Positions 48,497-61,394 of a stretch of DNA of 64,000 nucleotides are shown here, one piece after another. The position numbers and the translations under genes were made by a program. The notes beneath the pieces were generated by a model. It was not told where the DNA came from, made no database searches, and worked only from the letters and a program-made list of their open reading frames with translations. Position 1 is the first letter of the stretch. Every line of letters starts with the position of its first letter. The DNA comes from Drosophila pseudoobscura (taxonomy: Eukaryota > Arthropoda > Insecta > Diptera > Drosophilidae): contig NC_046681.1 in assembly GCF_009870125.1 (NCBI RefSeq), positions 6,895,001 through 6,959,000 of the forward strand, given 5' to 3'.

Positions 48497-50927
48497 CTGC
48501 AGAGTAAAACCAGACGATCATTAATGATAATTCCCCAAGGAAAGCAGACACTATTGAAGCAGAGGTTAAGGCCGCCGTTTAAGCCCAACGAGCCATCATA
48601 ATCTGCATCGTGTAGTGCAGTTAGGGTCCCCCGCGATGGGGTCTGTCCGAGGGGTAGAGGGCCTCGGGGTAGGCGCCTTGACAAACACGCTGTTCAGGCA
48701 GTTCATTAAACTGACACTCTAATTGGAGTTGAAGTTGACGAAGCTTCGCAGAAAAGCGACACACGGCAACAGCAACAGCAACAGCAACAAATAAACACTA
48801 ATTGTTGTTGTTAGCCGAGAGCTGGGAAGTTTTAGCCCGATCTGAAGCTAGAGTTCAGGTGCAACAACAGAGCGACAACCGAAACGAGGCAGCTCCAAAC
48901 ACCCAAAGCAAACCAAACCGAAACACAAGTGCAGTGTCAGCTGTAAATGCTGCCCCTGCCACAGCCCCTGCCCCTGCCACAGCCCCAGCCCCTGTCGATT
49001 CACTTTCACTTTGGCGTTGGCGAAAACACTTGCCGAAAAAAGAGCCGTACACCGAGTGTTAAGACATAAACTGAAGAAGTCGTTAAATAATAATTCGCAG
49101 CTGCCTGCCGGCAGACACCAGCGCCAGCCACCAGCCACCAGCCACCAGCTCAATCTCCATCTCGACGTGGGTCGAGACGACGCCCACACACCTGGCCCTC
49201 CCGGCGCGGGGCATTATGGCATAGCTTCCGATCTCATCCGTTCAATCCGCATCCCTCCTTCTCTCTTCCTTGCCCCCTTTGAGCTGGCTGTTCACATGGT
49301 TTTGTTTTTATTATGAAAATTAAATGATAAAACATTGTGACAGCTGTGCATTCGATTCACTTGGGGCCCGGCCTTAGGCTGGCTGGGATTTCTACAGCCA
49401 CAGACTGAGACTGAGACTGAGACCCGGGAAGGGACTGCAGCCTCTAGCCACTGAAGAGGCTGACAACAAATGTCATTTCTCCGTCGGCCCTTACATCATT
49501 TGCAGAAGAATTGCAGCTGCAGTGGCAGTGGCAGTGGCAGTGACAGTTGCAAGCGCTGAGTGGAGGGGAGTGGAGGGGGGGGCAGACATACTCGTAATTA
49601 ATGGGAAAATTATGGAAAAGGTGCAAGCCAAAAGTGGCACGTTGAATGGCCACATACTCTTTCGTTCTTTAAGAACTACTCAATGGGGGTTTCCTTCCGT
49701 GTTCGCCTCTACCTCATTCTGGGCACCCTCTAATCAGAGTACCCCACTGGAGTGGATAATTCCAGGCGACTTCTAAGCAGGAACCATCCATCATCAGCAT
49801 CGACTCTTGAGAAGTTTCCCATGCAATTAGCAGAGGGAACAGAACAGAACAGCACAGAACAGAACCGCCAGGGATTCGGAGTACGGAATGTGCATTGTTG
49901 ATGATAGCTCCAAGGGGAGGCCGAGGGCTGGGGCTGCTCGCAATATGCCAAAGGGGAGCCGCAGTCGTTCCCACTTTGCATATACTCGTACTCGTATCCA
50001 GTGCAAAAACGAAAAAAAGTATAGGTTTATGGGGTCTTACATTTAAACAGAAATGTAGAGGGTGCGCCAAGCCGCCACCATTCTCACCAAACTAGTCTCT
50101 GGGACGGGGACGGGGACTGAGACTTTGGCTAATATCAAAGTTGAAACCTGGCAACATGCAATGCGGCAATTATAAGATAGTTTCCAAAGTTCCATTTCGG
50201 TTGGGCCCACAGCCACGGAAACAAAGGGTCCCCCAGTCCCAGACCGCCCCTCCATGGGCTCAGGGCTGTCGTCGCCGTTTGGTGTGCCGCTTGTCAATCT
50301 TGTCAGTTTAACCTTTCGCCTGACCTCCATGCCTGAGGAGTTCCCCTCACTGGCTATTCTCATTCTCTGTCTGTCCCTCTCTGCTTGCAGGACCATTCGT
50401 GGCAAGTGGCAAGACGAGGCAGGAGGCCCGCTGTCCGCTGTCCACTGTCCGCTGTCCGCTGAGGTGTAAATATTTGAGTGCACTTTTGCTCTTTCGGGCT
50501 GTTCAGGGGTGTGTCTGGCTTTTCTTTCGTTCGGTACAAGCCGAAAAGTGACTGGTGACTGGGGACTGGGGACTGGGAGAAAGGGCACTCCAATCCAATC
50601 GAATTTCCTTCCTCCAGAGTCACAGTCATCCATTATGATGGTCCATTGTCTCATGGGCATCTGCAGGAATCATAAACTCTCTGTCCGACTGTCCGACTGG
50701 GCCTCTGTCCTGTACTCGTTCGTGCCTGGGACCTCGGACAGGTCTCCTACTGTTTGCCCACTTGACTTGACCATTTCCCAGTCGAAGAAGACGGCCGAAG
50801 ACGGCAGAAGACGGCAGAAGACGGCAGTCTGTGGCTGGCTGTATTTCTGTCGCTATCAGGATTCACATTTTATGCAATTGTTTCCATAGAAAGAATGCCG
50901 TGTATAAATACACTCCACCACTCCACT

Positions 50928-50965
50928 ATATATACGAGTATATATATATATATATGTATATATAG
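50928..50965. repeat. (TA)n run containing TACGAGTA
   Basis: Alternating TA units are interrupted by TACGAGTA and by TATGTA. It is the longest TA stretch in the window. Confidence 0.8.
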
Positions 50966-51271
50966 CCTACACTTGTAGCTCTCGAGTCGGTCGGTGCAGC
51001 GAGCGGCTAGACCTGGCTCTGGCTATGGCTCTCGCTCTGACTATGGCTTCTCCTTCCAGCTCTGGACTATCTGGCCAGTCGTGATCAATGTTGGCAGCAG
51101 TAGCCGCAAAAAATGCGACGCCAATGTAAAGCAGCATAAAACGCTCGCTGGGATCGTTCAGATGGGGTCTAGGAGACGTGGGGGGTGGGGGGGAGGGACC
51201 AACAACGTTGACAAGGCGACGCTGGCGACAACGATTAAAATCTCTGGGGAGACCTGAACACACGGCCGTAC

Positions 51272-51298
51272 AGGGGGGGTTAGGGGGGGGGGGGGGGT
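51272..51298. repeat. Poly-G tract with G-quadruplex potential
   Basis: Two G runs, of 8 and about 16 bases, are separated by TTA. The minus strand is the matching poly-C tract inside the spire transcript. Confidence 0.8.
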
Positions 51299-52159
51299 AC
51301 AGGGAGAACTGGAAATATTTTTGTAAATTACAATGCAATTTTATGCCACACAAAAGGTTTAGTTTTTGCTTCTTGTTTTCTTATTTTTCCTGAAGTTTTT
51401 CTCCATTTCTGTGGCTGTTGCTGTTTTGGTCAACTGCTGGGCCCCCATTAAGCACTTTACATTGAATGTGGCAAGATCAAAGTGGCTGAAATTTATGACC
51501 GCAGATACGAGTACTCGTACAGAGATACTCTCTGAGGCTCTGGCCAAGAGCAGGCTCTGGCCAGACCAGACCTGGGCCTGGGCCAGGCCAGTGGGTTGAA
51601 GGAAACAACCGGCAGCTGCCGATGCCGCCGATGCTGCCGCTGGAGAGCAGGTTATACAATTTTAGATTTTCCAGTTTCTTTTTCTCTTCACTTCACAGCT
51701 TCACAGTCAACGGGCCTCGGCTGCCAGGGGGGTGAGGGGAGGGGGGAGTGCGATAAAGGAGATGGTAGGAGAGGCCAATGAGTATGCATGTTTGACCCAA
51801 ATTCAGGCCGAGAGCCCCACAAGCGAGGGGCAGGGAAGTATGGGAAATACTCGTATGAATATGAAAGATAGTGCTTAGGCGTGCACAGCGAGAAATACAG
51901 AGGTAGATTGTGGAATGTCCATCTGGGATACAACGATCGCCCACGCAAAGGGAAGCTCTATATAATATATACACTGAGGGTTACCCCTTTCGACTCTCGT
52001 ACCTCTTGAAGATTGAGGATAGAATAGTATAGTATGCTTTCTCTCAGTGCATGCAGTGCAGTGCAATATGTCATCCCACAATTATGTTCTCCTCTTATCA
52101 TCAGGCAAGCCCCAAGCCCCTGCCCGTCTCCCACTTCTGCCTGGCGGGGAAAGTGAATG

Positions 52160-52191
52160 TGAATACGAGTACGAATACGAGTACGAGTACC
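52160..52191. repeat. Tandem array of (TACGAG)n
   Basis: Five units of TACGAG/TACGAA in series. The unit is the same word found singly throughout the noncoding DNA of this window. Confidence 0.85.
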
Positions 52192-55100
52192 AGCATAGAT
52201 ACATAGGACGCGAGGTGGATAGTGCTTGGTGGTTGGCTATTTGTGGCGGCTGTCTTGAAATAATATTTGCACATTTTGCCGGGACGGGAGCGCCTGCAAT
52301 TAGCCCCGACATGATTATCAGCCGGAGCTACCCTTCCCTTCCCCCCTACCAGTTGGGGCGAGGGGGGGCCCTCGCAATTGTCGCGCACCCGACGACCGAC
52401 CGACTACTCGTTTGCCTCGGAAACTCTTGCGTTTGTTTCGGCACAGACGTGCGAACTGGGTTAATTTTCTATATATATACCTATACATATACATATACAT
52501 AAATACGATCTACGCTATAGCTACGATTGTACTTTACGATGTCTTGGGGAGTGCTTCACACGATTCGCGATCCGCGATTCGCAACGCGCTTGCCAAAGCA
52601 GCAAAAGCCCAAACTGTGAACAGCAATATTTTTCACATTATTTTCTAGCAATGTTGCTCCAACTGGTGTATAGAGATCGAAGCTGGCGTTTACTGAGAGC
52701 ACACCATCCTCCATTCATGGGGTTCTCATGGCTCTCCATGGGAACCAGCCTCTCTTTTGCCCCCCATCGATCTGCCTGCCTGCTATCAGAACTCCTAATG
52801 CAGTTCCGGTAAGTCCGAGATCGGATCAGGCCACCTGGAAAAGCCTCTCGCGGGCACTCAAGCACTCTCGCACATGGACGCGAAGAGCACTTAGCGCTCG
52901 CACACAAAGCACACAAAGAGATGGAGGCTTAGAGATGGAGAGATCGATTGAGATTGAGATTGCGATCGAAGCCCTACAGCAACAGGCAAGATCAGGCAAG
53001 ATCGCCATCAAAGTTCCCCAAGCGTCAAAACAGGCCCGACAGACGCATCGATAATAATCGATGGACAAGTTTCGGAGCGAAAGAAGGAGAGAGCCAGAGA
53101 GTTGAGAGGTGGATCATAATCCCTAGCAGCATTATAACGGAACCCGAAACAAAACGCTAATTGTACACGCCTCCAGAACATGACTCAAATCAAAGAAATA
53201 GCATGGCCGAGGGGTCTTAGCCTACAAAATGCTGCGAGTGTACGTACAATATATATTTATCAATATTTGGGCATCTACGGAGGGGGCGGCGATCACAAGG
53301 GGAGACGTGGGGAGTGGGCAGGGGGGCACTGATGATGGGGACGGTGAGATAGCACAAAACGCTGGCGTTTAATTGGGTAATTGGCTCAAGTACCGTACGT
53401 ATTACCACCAGCAGAACAGCCAAAACAGAAATTGAAAGACTCGCGGACTCGCACATGACTGCGGAACCGCAATCGAAGAACCCCAACAGCCACAACCCAG
53501 CCACAACTCTACAATAATGCCACAAATGCTACAATAATGTGCGAGTGTGTGAGCCGGGCTTATGAATTGGCCAAGTCCGTGCCTGTTCCAGCCTCTAGCC
53601 TCCAGCCGCCATCCTCCAACCTCCATCACTGCCATGGCAGAACCGAGCCGCACAGAATAGAATGGTCTCCAGCTCGGGAACGACTCGTGACTGGCGGCAA
53701 CCAGTTGCTGCATGCAGCAGGCAGCAGGCAGCAGTTTCCCATGACGGGCCAAACTGGACGTCAGACGAGGCAGGAACAGCAGGAACAAACAGTACAGGCA
53801 GGTCCCGAAAAATTAGATATATACTCGCACTCGCACTCGTACGTTCGGTGTATATATAGGAAAAGTAACTGTTACTCTCCCAAGCGAGCCAGCAACTTGT
53901 TTGGCGTCTTCTTTCCATTTTGCTCAAAATATTGTACGCTTTAAGCCACGATGCCTCATCGAAGGAGGGCTCTCGAAGATTGGATACCCCTTCAATGGGG
54001 GATTAGCTGGATCCATATGTATATCCAAGATATAAGAAATCCCTGCGCAGAAAACAAGGAATTTAAGTACTTCAGACCATCTTATATCCGAATAACAGGC
54101 AGATCTCAAAGAACTCATCGTAAATAAACATGGAATACTACTATCCAATGGTTTTGAGCACTTATTTCAAGGAACCTTCCACAAAGTGCATCCATCCTTC
54201 ACGCTCCATCCGTCCAATCCACAGGGTATCGGGAATAGAAAAGACTGGTTCGCTTTTGGAGTGCTGTTGGGGCCTTAAAGTGGCAAAGCAATTGAACAAG
54301 TGGGTACGAGTATCTCTGCCTCTCTCTCCTTCACTCTCTGCCAGCTTCAGCTGTCTTAGAACTCAGTTGGAGCTCGGGAGGCTTGGAGGCTGCTAGGCCA
54401 GCCCATTGAAGTGATGTTTTAATGAGTCCTTTATCATGTCCATGTGGCATGGCTGGGCTCTGGTTGAAATGGGATGGTAGGCTAAGAATTATGGCTTCAT
54501 TGTGGGCCTCGGAGAACGGCGAACGACCGATTCCCATAGATTCGTTTGCATTTATTCTAATTTCGAGGGTGCCACCACTTGAGCGTTTCCACAGATTCTC
54601 TTGTTTGCCTAACGGTCCCAAGGGGGCGGCGGCAGGCGTCAAATATTGACAGGCATTCAATTCAAAATATTTCCCCGATGTTTGTTTAGGTGCCCAAAAG
54701 TTTTCCCCCAAACGTGCCTCGGTCATCGCCGCACACAGCGAGCTGGAGCTGGAGGTGCTTATGGCGATGGCGATGACGATGGCGTGGGGCTGGGGCACGG
54801 CACTGCATGCAATTACAGACGTCCATAAATACAATTGCTCTGAAGAATCAGCACCAAGTGGCGGCCCCGACCCCGGCTCCCGGCTCCGTCTGCGACTCCA
54901 AAGACAATTCCAGTCCAGCCGCTCCAGCGAGCCATGAAGTTTGCCTCTTGGCTGGGCAGGCCTCAAGCCAAGCGCTTCCCCATGTCCCATCTCCCATCTC
55001 CCATATCCCATATCCCACTCCCATTCCATCATCCTCCTCCCCAGACCCCAGACAACGTTTAGTTGATCGACACTTTTATGTTGACGTCGTGCGCGTTGTC

Positions 55101-55962
55101 ATCGTCATCCTCCATCCTCTTCGTCGTCGTCGGCGTCGTGGCAGTTCTGGTGCTGTGCCTGCCAAGCAATTGATTGATTCTATAGAACAATGGGAAATGG
55201 CAGAGCGGTGCGCCTGCGCCTTCGCCTTCGCCTTCGCGAGCCATCATCGAGTTGCACAGTGGGGCCAGAGATGCTCGAAAGTGGACATGTTTGATGGAAG
55301 GAAGTAGCTATCTGGGATCTCTGGGGAGTTCCAGGGCAAGCAATTATTACTTTTCGATATACTTTAGAAATCTTCAAAATTAAAGCTTAAATCTTCAAAA
55401 ATGTATCTGAATATATGGCAGATTTTGATGTATTATTAGGAACATACTTATCCGAACACTTATCCGAAACTCACGGCATAGTATTGAGCATAAAATGTTC
55501 TTGTTGAAATCCATTTTTAAAGCTGTCATATTCCACATCGTGTTAATAAATTATTATAAAAATAAAACTATTCAAATGATTTGTAATCTATAAAAGGAAA
55601 AGGTATTGTACTTGGTTCCGAAAGACACTTGATTGTAGATCATAAAAAAAAACCCATAACTCCTAGTTTTAAAAGAGTTTTTAATGAAAGAATTTCCCCC
55701 TCACTAGAATCTATGCAATTTTCAAGACCAACTATTCCACGGATGACAATAATCGAAGTAGAAAAAGCACTTAGATAGCGACTGTTAGTTCTTAATGATA
55801 GGATCCCACAGGGTACTATTATAAGGGTATATGAATATATGATCTTCCCAGAGCTTGGGCTCTTATCGCGCTTGGATACTCGTTTACTCCACGATCGCCT
55901 ACTCCCTTCCCACTGTGCCAGGTTCCGCTTATTATAAATGCGTAGAAATAGCACAGAGCGTG

Positions 55963-56119
55963 GCCAGAGCCAGAGCTAGAGTCAGATTCAGAGCCAGAGC
56001 CAGAGAACCAGAGCCGCAGCCCGGGAACCAGACGAAGCATAAAACAAACGGCGAGGCACTCATCCAAGTCGCCTTCCAGAGTGGAGCCAGTGGCAGAGCC
56101 AGAGCCAGAGCCAGAGCCA
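55963..56119. repeat. Two (CAGAGC)n arrays in a GC-rich block
   Basis: Hexamers of CAGAGC run at 55963-56020 and again at 56093-56119, separated by about 70 bases of unrelated sequence. Confidence 0.8.
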
Positions 56120-56212
56120 TGTGGCTGCCATTGTTTTTGGAGCTACTTTTATCAGACAGCAGCGGCAGCAAAAGCAGCGGCAGTTGTTGCCACTTGCAAC
56201 GTTTTTTTAGAT

Positions 56213-56273
56213 GTTGCTGCTGCTGCTGGGGCTGCTGCTGGGGCTGCTGCTGGGACTGCTGCTGGTGCTACTG
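56213..56273. repeat. (GCTGCTGCTGGG)n dodecamer array
   Basis: About four units of a 12-base repeat. It makes Leu-, Ala- or Gln-rich open frames on both strands, which explains the spurious frames seen here. Confidence 0.85.
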
Positions 56274-57193
56274 GAGCATAAGGTACCCCCACCCGGACGA
56301 ACCGAACCCATAAAAGTACAGGCGGGCCAGTTAAATGGAACAGGTAGGCCAGCCAGCTGTTCACGCTCTGAAAACAAAAACGGCTATGACTTATTTCGGC
56401 TCTTGCTCGCTTTTGGGCCGCTAGGGTCTTAGTCACTCCGCTGGGAGCACACCCGAACTTGAGTCAGGCAGGGCCCAAAGTGTTTCATTTCAGGGGGAAA
56501 TATTTGCAGTAAATAATTGTGCACACTTTCGGGACTGGCTTTAGTGCTTTTAGAACCTTGATCTGCGCCGAGGTTTGCATTGCCTGAGTGCCCCCCGAGT
56601 ACCGTGTCTCCACCGAGGGGGGGCAGGTGTTGCTTCATTTTCCGCTCAATCATTACCCAATCACCTCGCAGAGAGTACACTGTCCTGCACAAAGTTGGGG
56701 CCGTGTGCGAGTGCCATCCGATATCTATGACAATTTAGGCCACGGCTTCTGCAGTCCGTACTTATCTATTTCGGAGATATGGAAGCTCTTTACACGAGAC
56801 CCGAGACTCGTAACCCTGACAGCCAAAATGGGGTTTGTGGCTTTTTAATGTAATTAATATTTGTTTTGTTTAAACAATGAGCGAAGACGATTGCTGCCTA
56901 CACCTCAAGGGTTGCTCTATTGTTCATAGAATTTTGTAACATTTCTTTGAACCTTGATTAGTGGGAATCCCAAGGGGAAGTTTGGGCCAAACCCAACTGG
57001 AACCCATGCGGAATGCCCTGCCCTGTTTCCCGTTTCCCGTTTCCGATCAACTCTTTCGCCAGTCGCCCCTTAACCCAATTAAAGGAAATCAAAGCCCCCC
57101 AAAAGCGACCAAAAGCCGTGTCTGGGTGTCTCGGTGTCTCGGTGTGTCGGTGTGGGAGGAGAGGTAATCCTATTTGGCGGACCTCAGACTTAC

Positions 57194-57234
57194 CTCAACA
57201 TCTGTCGGATGTGTCGGCTCTGCGGGGCAGGGAT
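57194..57234 (-). CDS. spir: Candidate spire microexon in the KIND domain (26 or 41 bases)
   Basis: A strong donor (GTTGAG|GTAAGT) at 57194 is preceded by two possible acceptors, giving an exon starting at 57219 or 57234. Read so that it ends in phase 0, as exon 48496 needs, it encodes ...EPTHPTDVE. Joined to [17 protein letters not shown] this resembles the vertebrate Spire stretch TEVIESLGIIIYKALDYGL. The splice sites are seen; the assignment is an inference from length, phase and a weak alignment. Confidence 0.35.
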
Positions 57235-57838
57235 CTGTGGAGCCGCACCCGAATATATATTGGAAAACCGTAAACCAATTACAGAAATGCCCCCCCAGCG
57301 AACTGTCAAACGCTTTATTGGTTTTTCCTGCATTGTAAACTCGACTCCACACGAGTACTGCGGGTATTTATGGCAATGCAAGCGCAACAAATGGAGGGCC
57401 AAGCCCTTATCCAAGCCCCTGGTGGGACGGGAGGGGGGTTGGGACTTTTGAAGGTTTTTCTCTCAGTGTATGTGTGTTTTCCCTATACGCAGTCGAGTGT
57501 GGCGAAGCGCATCAGCATTCAGCTGGCAATCCGCGATATAGATTACAAATTTCTGGCGACCTTAGTAGGTTGATTTAACCGCAGAAATTCGCCACAGACT
57601 TCCTAGTCCCCAGCTGCCCCGAGCCGCCCCCCAGCCGCCAGCCCACAGCCCCATTTGGCTGTCATTCAGTCAGTTAGTCAGTCCGTTAGTCAGATCACGA
57701 GCCACGAGCCCGGAAAACCAGGAGGCAGTGCCGCCGAGTGCCACTGCTGACGGTCTTGATGAAGTCTTCTGCGGTTAGTGGGCTGCCACCAGTAATTTGT
57801 ATCCATAAACATATCTCCATCTCTATCTCCAACTCTAT

Positions 57839-57868
57839 CCCGTACCCGTACCCGTACCCGTACACGTA
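57839..57868. repeat. (CCCGTA)n hexamer array
   Basis: Four to five tandem CCCGTA units directly after a CATCTC/TATCTC stretch. Confidence 0.85.
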
Positions 57869-60800
57869 TGATCATCAATTTTTGTATTTATGCATAATCC
57901 AACGATCTGCTGTCTGCTGTCTGCATCACGCTTTGTCATATGATAGGTGCCATAAGTTCCGCATCGCTTTGGTCGGTCCTTTGGGCAATTGCATAACCCG
58001 ATAGTTAGTTACTTGAGGCCTCATCTCCACCAAACTACTCGGTACCCCTCCCTCTCTCTGTGGCTCTGGCTTGGGAATATATATACAAGTATCTGTGGCC
58101 AAAGCTGCGACGACTCAAAACAAAGGTCAAACATGTTTAAAGTGCAGTTCGAGCGGAAAATGTCACTGCACGCGCTGTCACTCTTAACTCTCAAGCAAAG
58201 GCCTCTCTCTGCCTTCGGTCGCAACTTTGTCTGTGTCTGGGTCTGTGCCCCTGCCACGTACCTCTTCCACTGGCAATTGTTTTTTCCACTCAATTTCAAT
58301 TGTTGTTCGCCCCACCCCACCCCTGTCACACTCCCTCCCTCTACCCCTCCCCCAACCCCTTAAACAAATGAATATTTTTGCGCATTGCAGTCGCACTTTT
58401 AACGCCCATATTTTGTCGAGGGGGAGGACTGACCTTACGACCGAAAAATCTTCCCCCCACCGCCACCCTCCTGGTAATTTGCAATTGTTGTATAATAATG
58501 TCCAATTTGAGCTTGTTTCAGCCGATGAGCGAGTGCTGATGGATCGCTGGATTCATCATGGGGGCTGGTGATGGGCTGGTGATGGGGACTCCATTAATTG
58601 GGGACCCTCTGTAATGGCCATGTTTTGGGGAAATCACTGTCTGATAGGGCACAATGCCATCTCTTTGCTACACGTGCAGAAAAGGCCATTAACAACCGAA
58701 TGGAATAATGGCATTGTAAATGCTGAAAATACTTCCGAAAACTAGAAGCAAATCCTACGATAATCTGTCTGCTTTGCAATAGATACGATACATAAGTATC
58801 TAGGGGATATACATAGGTGCTTATCTTCCAATGACAGAAAGGGACAGAAAGTGTGGAACAAGGAGCTTGTCAAACATCCCAGAAGTGGCTTCCATTCTTC
58901 TCGTTTTCCCTTTTGTAATAAATCGAAGAAAATAATTTTAAAATTGTGGTCCCACTGGAGATTGTACTGGTTTATTTTTGTTGAATTTTGGATAATTGTT
59001 CTTTCAATATCCATCCCATTTAAACCACAGCCCATGCGGCATCCGCAGTAATAGTTATTTTATATCTTTGTTCGTCCCAATTATTCGGTTTAAACTGTTG
59101 TAAAACAATAAAGGAACAACATTAGAGTGGGTTCAACAGAATCCCAGAATGGTTCCTAGAAGAATGGTTAAAATTTGCTCGTAAAAACTAATATTTTAAA
59201 TGTGAATACGTGCCTTTGACTCTAAATATTCAATGGCTATGCTTTTCCCAAGAAAATCCACCCATATTTCCACCGTTTCCCCCCTTTTCATAAGCAGGCG
59301 ACTTGTAGGAGCGTAAATTATAAGAATCTTAAGGCTAACCCCATCTCGACATCGACATTCAGAAGGCCTAGGAAATTTCACATGGAACGAATACAATGGC
59401 AGTGCCTTATACCCGCAAGAGGGGCAGGCAGGGGGGTGGGGCAGGGACAGAACATAAGGAACGAACCTCCATTGAGTGGCAGCGAAACATGCATATTTCT
59501 CACACACACCCATTACATGGAAACAATCGCGGCAACACTTAATTGAAAACGGCATCTGGCGAGGGGGAACAGAGGCTGCAGAGGCAGCTCTCTTGTGGGG
59601 CATCCCATCCGCATCCCGTCCAACTAAAAGATACATTAAAAATGTTCAGGCGTAGAGAAACTTCGCGCTTCCATGTTACGATCTTCTGGGCCTAAATGCA
59701 GTTGGTAGAGCCGCTGCCGACGACGCCGCTGCAGCACCAGATGCTCGTTGTTTTAATTACCTTACCAGCGATTCAAGCCTGCCCCCCAAAACCCGGCAAC
59801 AACAGCGCTACTAACGATCATCATGTGAACTCTCCTCCGAGGGGGGAGTGGAGGGGACCGGAGTGGAGCGCCTTTGCATTTCCTCCGCTCTTTGGCTTCG
59901 GCCTGAGCTTGGGAACCGACCAGAAAACCCTCGAGTGCATTCTTCGTGGGCTTTTCAGAAAACACTTTCGCACTGGCACTGGCACTGGCACTCGCACTCG
60001 ATGGAGGAGGAGGAGGAGGAGGGGACCGGGCACTGAGGAGTTTTCTGGGCATGTTGAACATCTGCTAAAATCGCCATAAAGCCGCTGTGTGCCGCCAACA
60101 CTTTCACACATTATCCCAGGGCTCTCGCTCTCTCGCTCTCTTCTTCATAGTCGCCGTCGCAGTCTTAGATGTTGTGCTGGTTGTACCTCATTTTGCTTTA
60201 TGGCCTGTTAAATTTGATGCGAGCCGAAGACCAGGGAGTGGATTCCTTGGGTTGATTGAAAACACCATTGGGGTACGTCCACTTCTTGGCGCACGAATAA
60301 AGAAAACCAATCATGGGGAGCTCTCTGGGCTCCCCGAAAACACATTCGAATAAATAAAAATAACGTTATATCCAATATTCTGACCATCGAGCGACCGACT
60401 GCCACTTTCTTTTGTGCGCGAAACGGAAAATCTCTCAATGGGAGACAAAGATATAAAAGAAAGTACTAATAAGGGGAACCCTACATTGGCAGCATCCTTC
60501 TATTCAATGGATTTGAAGATAATTTAATGAACTACTTCCTGAATCTTTAGACCTTTCTCAACCCAATATCTGCCTTCGTTCTGAAGAAGATTGCGTACCC
60601 TCTTAGCATATTTCACTCAGTTTTCCTTCGATTTTTAGTAGGTATAATATTTCTTTCAATACTGGTTCTATATTGAAACTATATTCGATATTCCTGGCTC
60701 TTCCTATTCATCTAAAACCCAAACAAACAATCGCATTACTTTAAACCGTGTTATTCGAAAGGAAGGGCCGTTCGCTTATGGGAAATGGTTATAACGAGCC

Positions 60801-61296
60801 AACGCCGCGACGTAAAACACATAAAAACACACCGTTAAAACTAGATGATTGGTCTTTAATTAGTTGAGTCCAATTTTAAGTGCAATTCAGAGACTTTTAA
60901 GCACCAGAAGATCCACCTGATGGGAATGCCCAATGACGGACTGGTCCGCTTTGATCTGCCCTGCGAAACCACACTTTCCGGACCTCAAAGTGCCCCTTCT
61001 ATTGTCATAAATCATTAGAACTTAATTAAAACTCGAACCGGAACCGCAGCAAGACAAGACATGACCATAGACACGCGGACAATCCATACGGAATGAACTC
61101 ATTTGAGCGAGCTTTACGAGCCATAATTCTAATCTGTAATCTCCAATCTTTAATCTGTGGGGCACTAAAAAGAGTTCCCCCCCCAGTCCCCCCCACCAGA
61201 GACACGTGAGAGACATAAATAAATACGAGTACATGTCCAGGGAATAGGAAGAAGAAAGAGCAGCCCCAGCCCAGCCTCCATGGGGGTATCACTCAC

Positions 61297-61394
61297 CTTT
61301 CGATGCGAGACGACGAGCGGCGTGTGGTGCGGATGATGGTGCTGGTGCTGATGGTGATGGTGGTGATGATGCTCGTGATTGTTGTTGTCAAAGG
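61297..61394 (-). CDS. Candidate His-rich exon, possibly spire
   Basis: Good splice sites (TCCACAG|CCTTTG and CGAAAG|GTGAGT) bound 98 bases. One frame is FDNNNHEHHHHHHH...PLVVSHRK, a His/Gln-rich run from a CAT/CAC repeat, ending in phase 0. It could fill the variable loop in the middle of KIND. It does not join the candidate exon at 57.2 kb in phase, so at least one exon between them would be needed. The gene on this strand here should be spire, but membership is unproven. Confidence 0.35.

Noticed and set aside
50043..50660. A 205-codon minus-strand frame upstream of spire, tested as a missing KIND exon
   Set aside because: No KIND-like residues; the possible small exon there (VSVPVPVPE) is only a GGGGAC repeat.
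57716..57783. Minus-strand stretch PLTAEDFIKTVSSGT considered as part of spire KIND
   Set aside because: It looks protein-like but has no convincing donor, does not match KIND, and its upstream side is a simple repeat.
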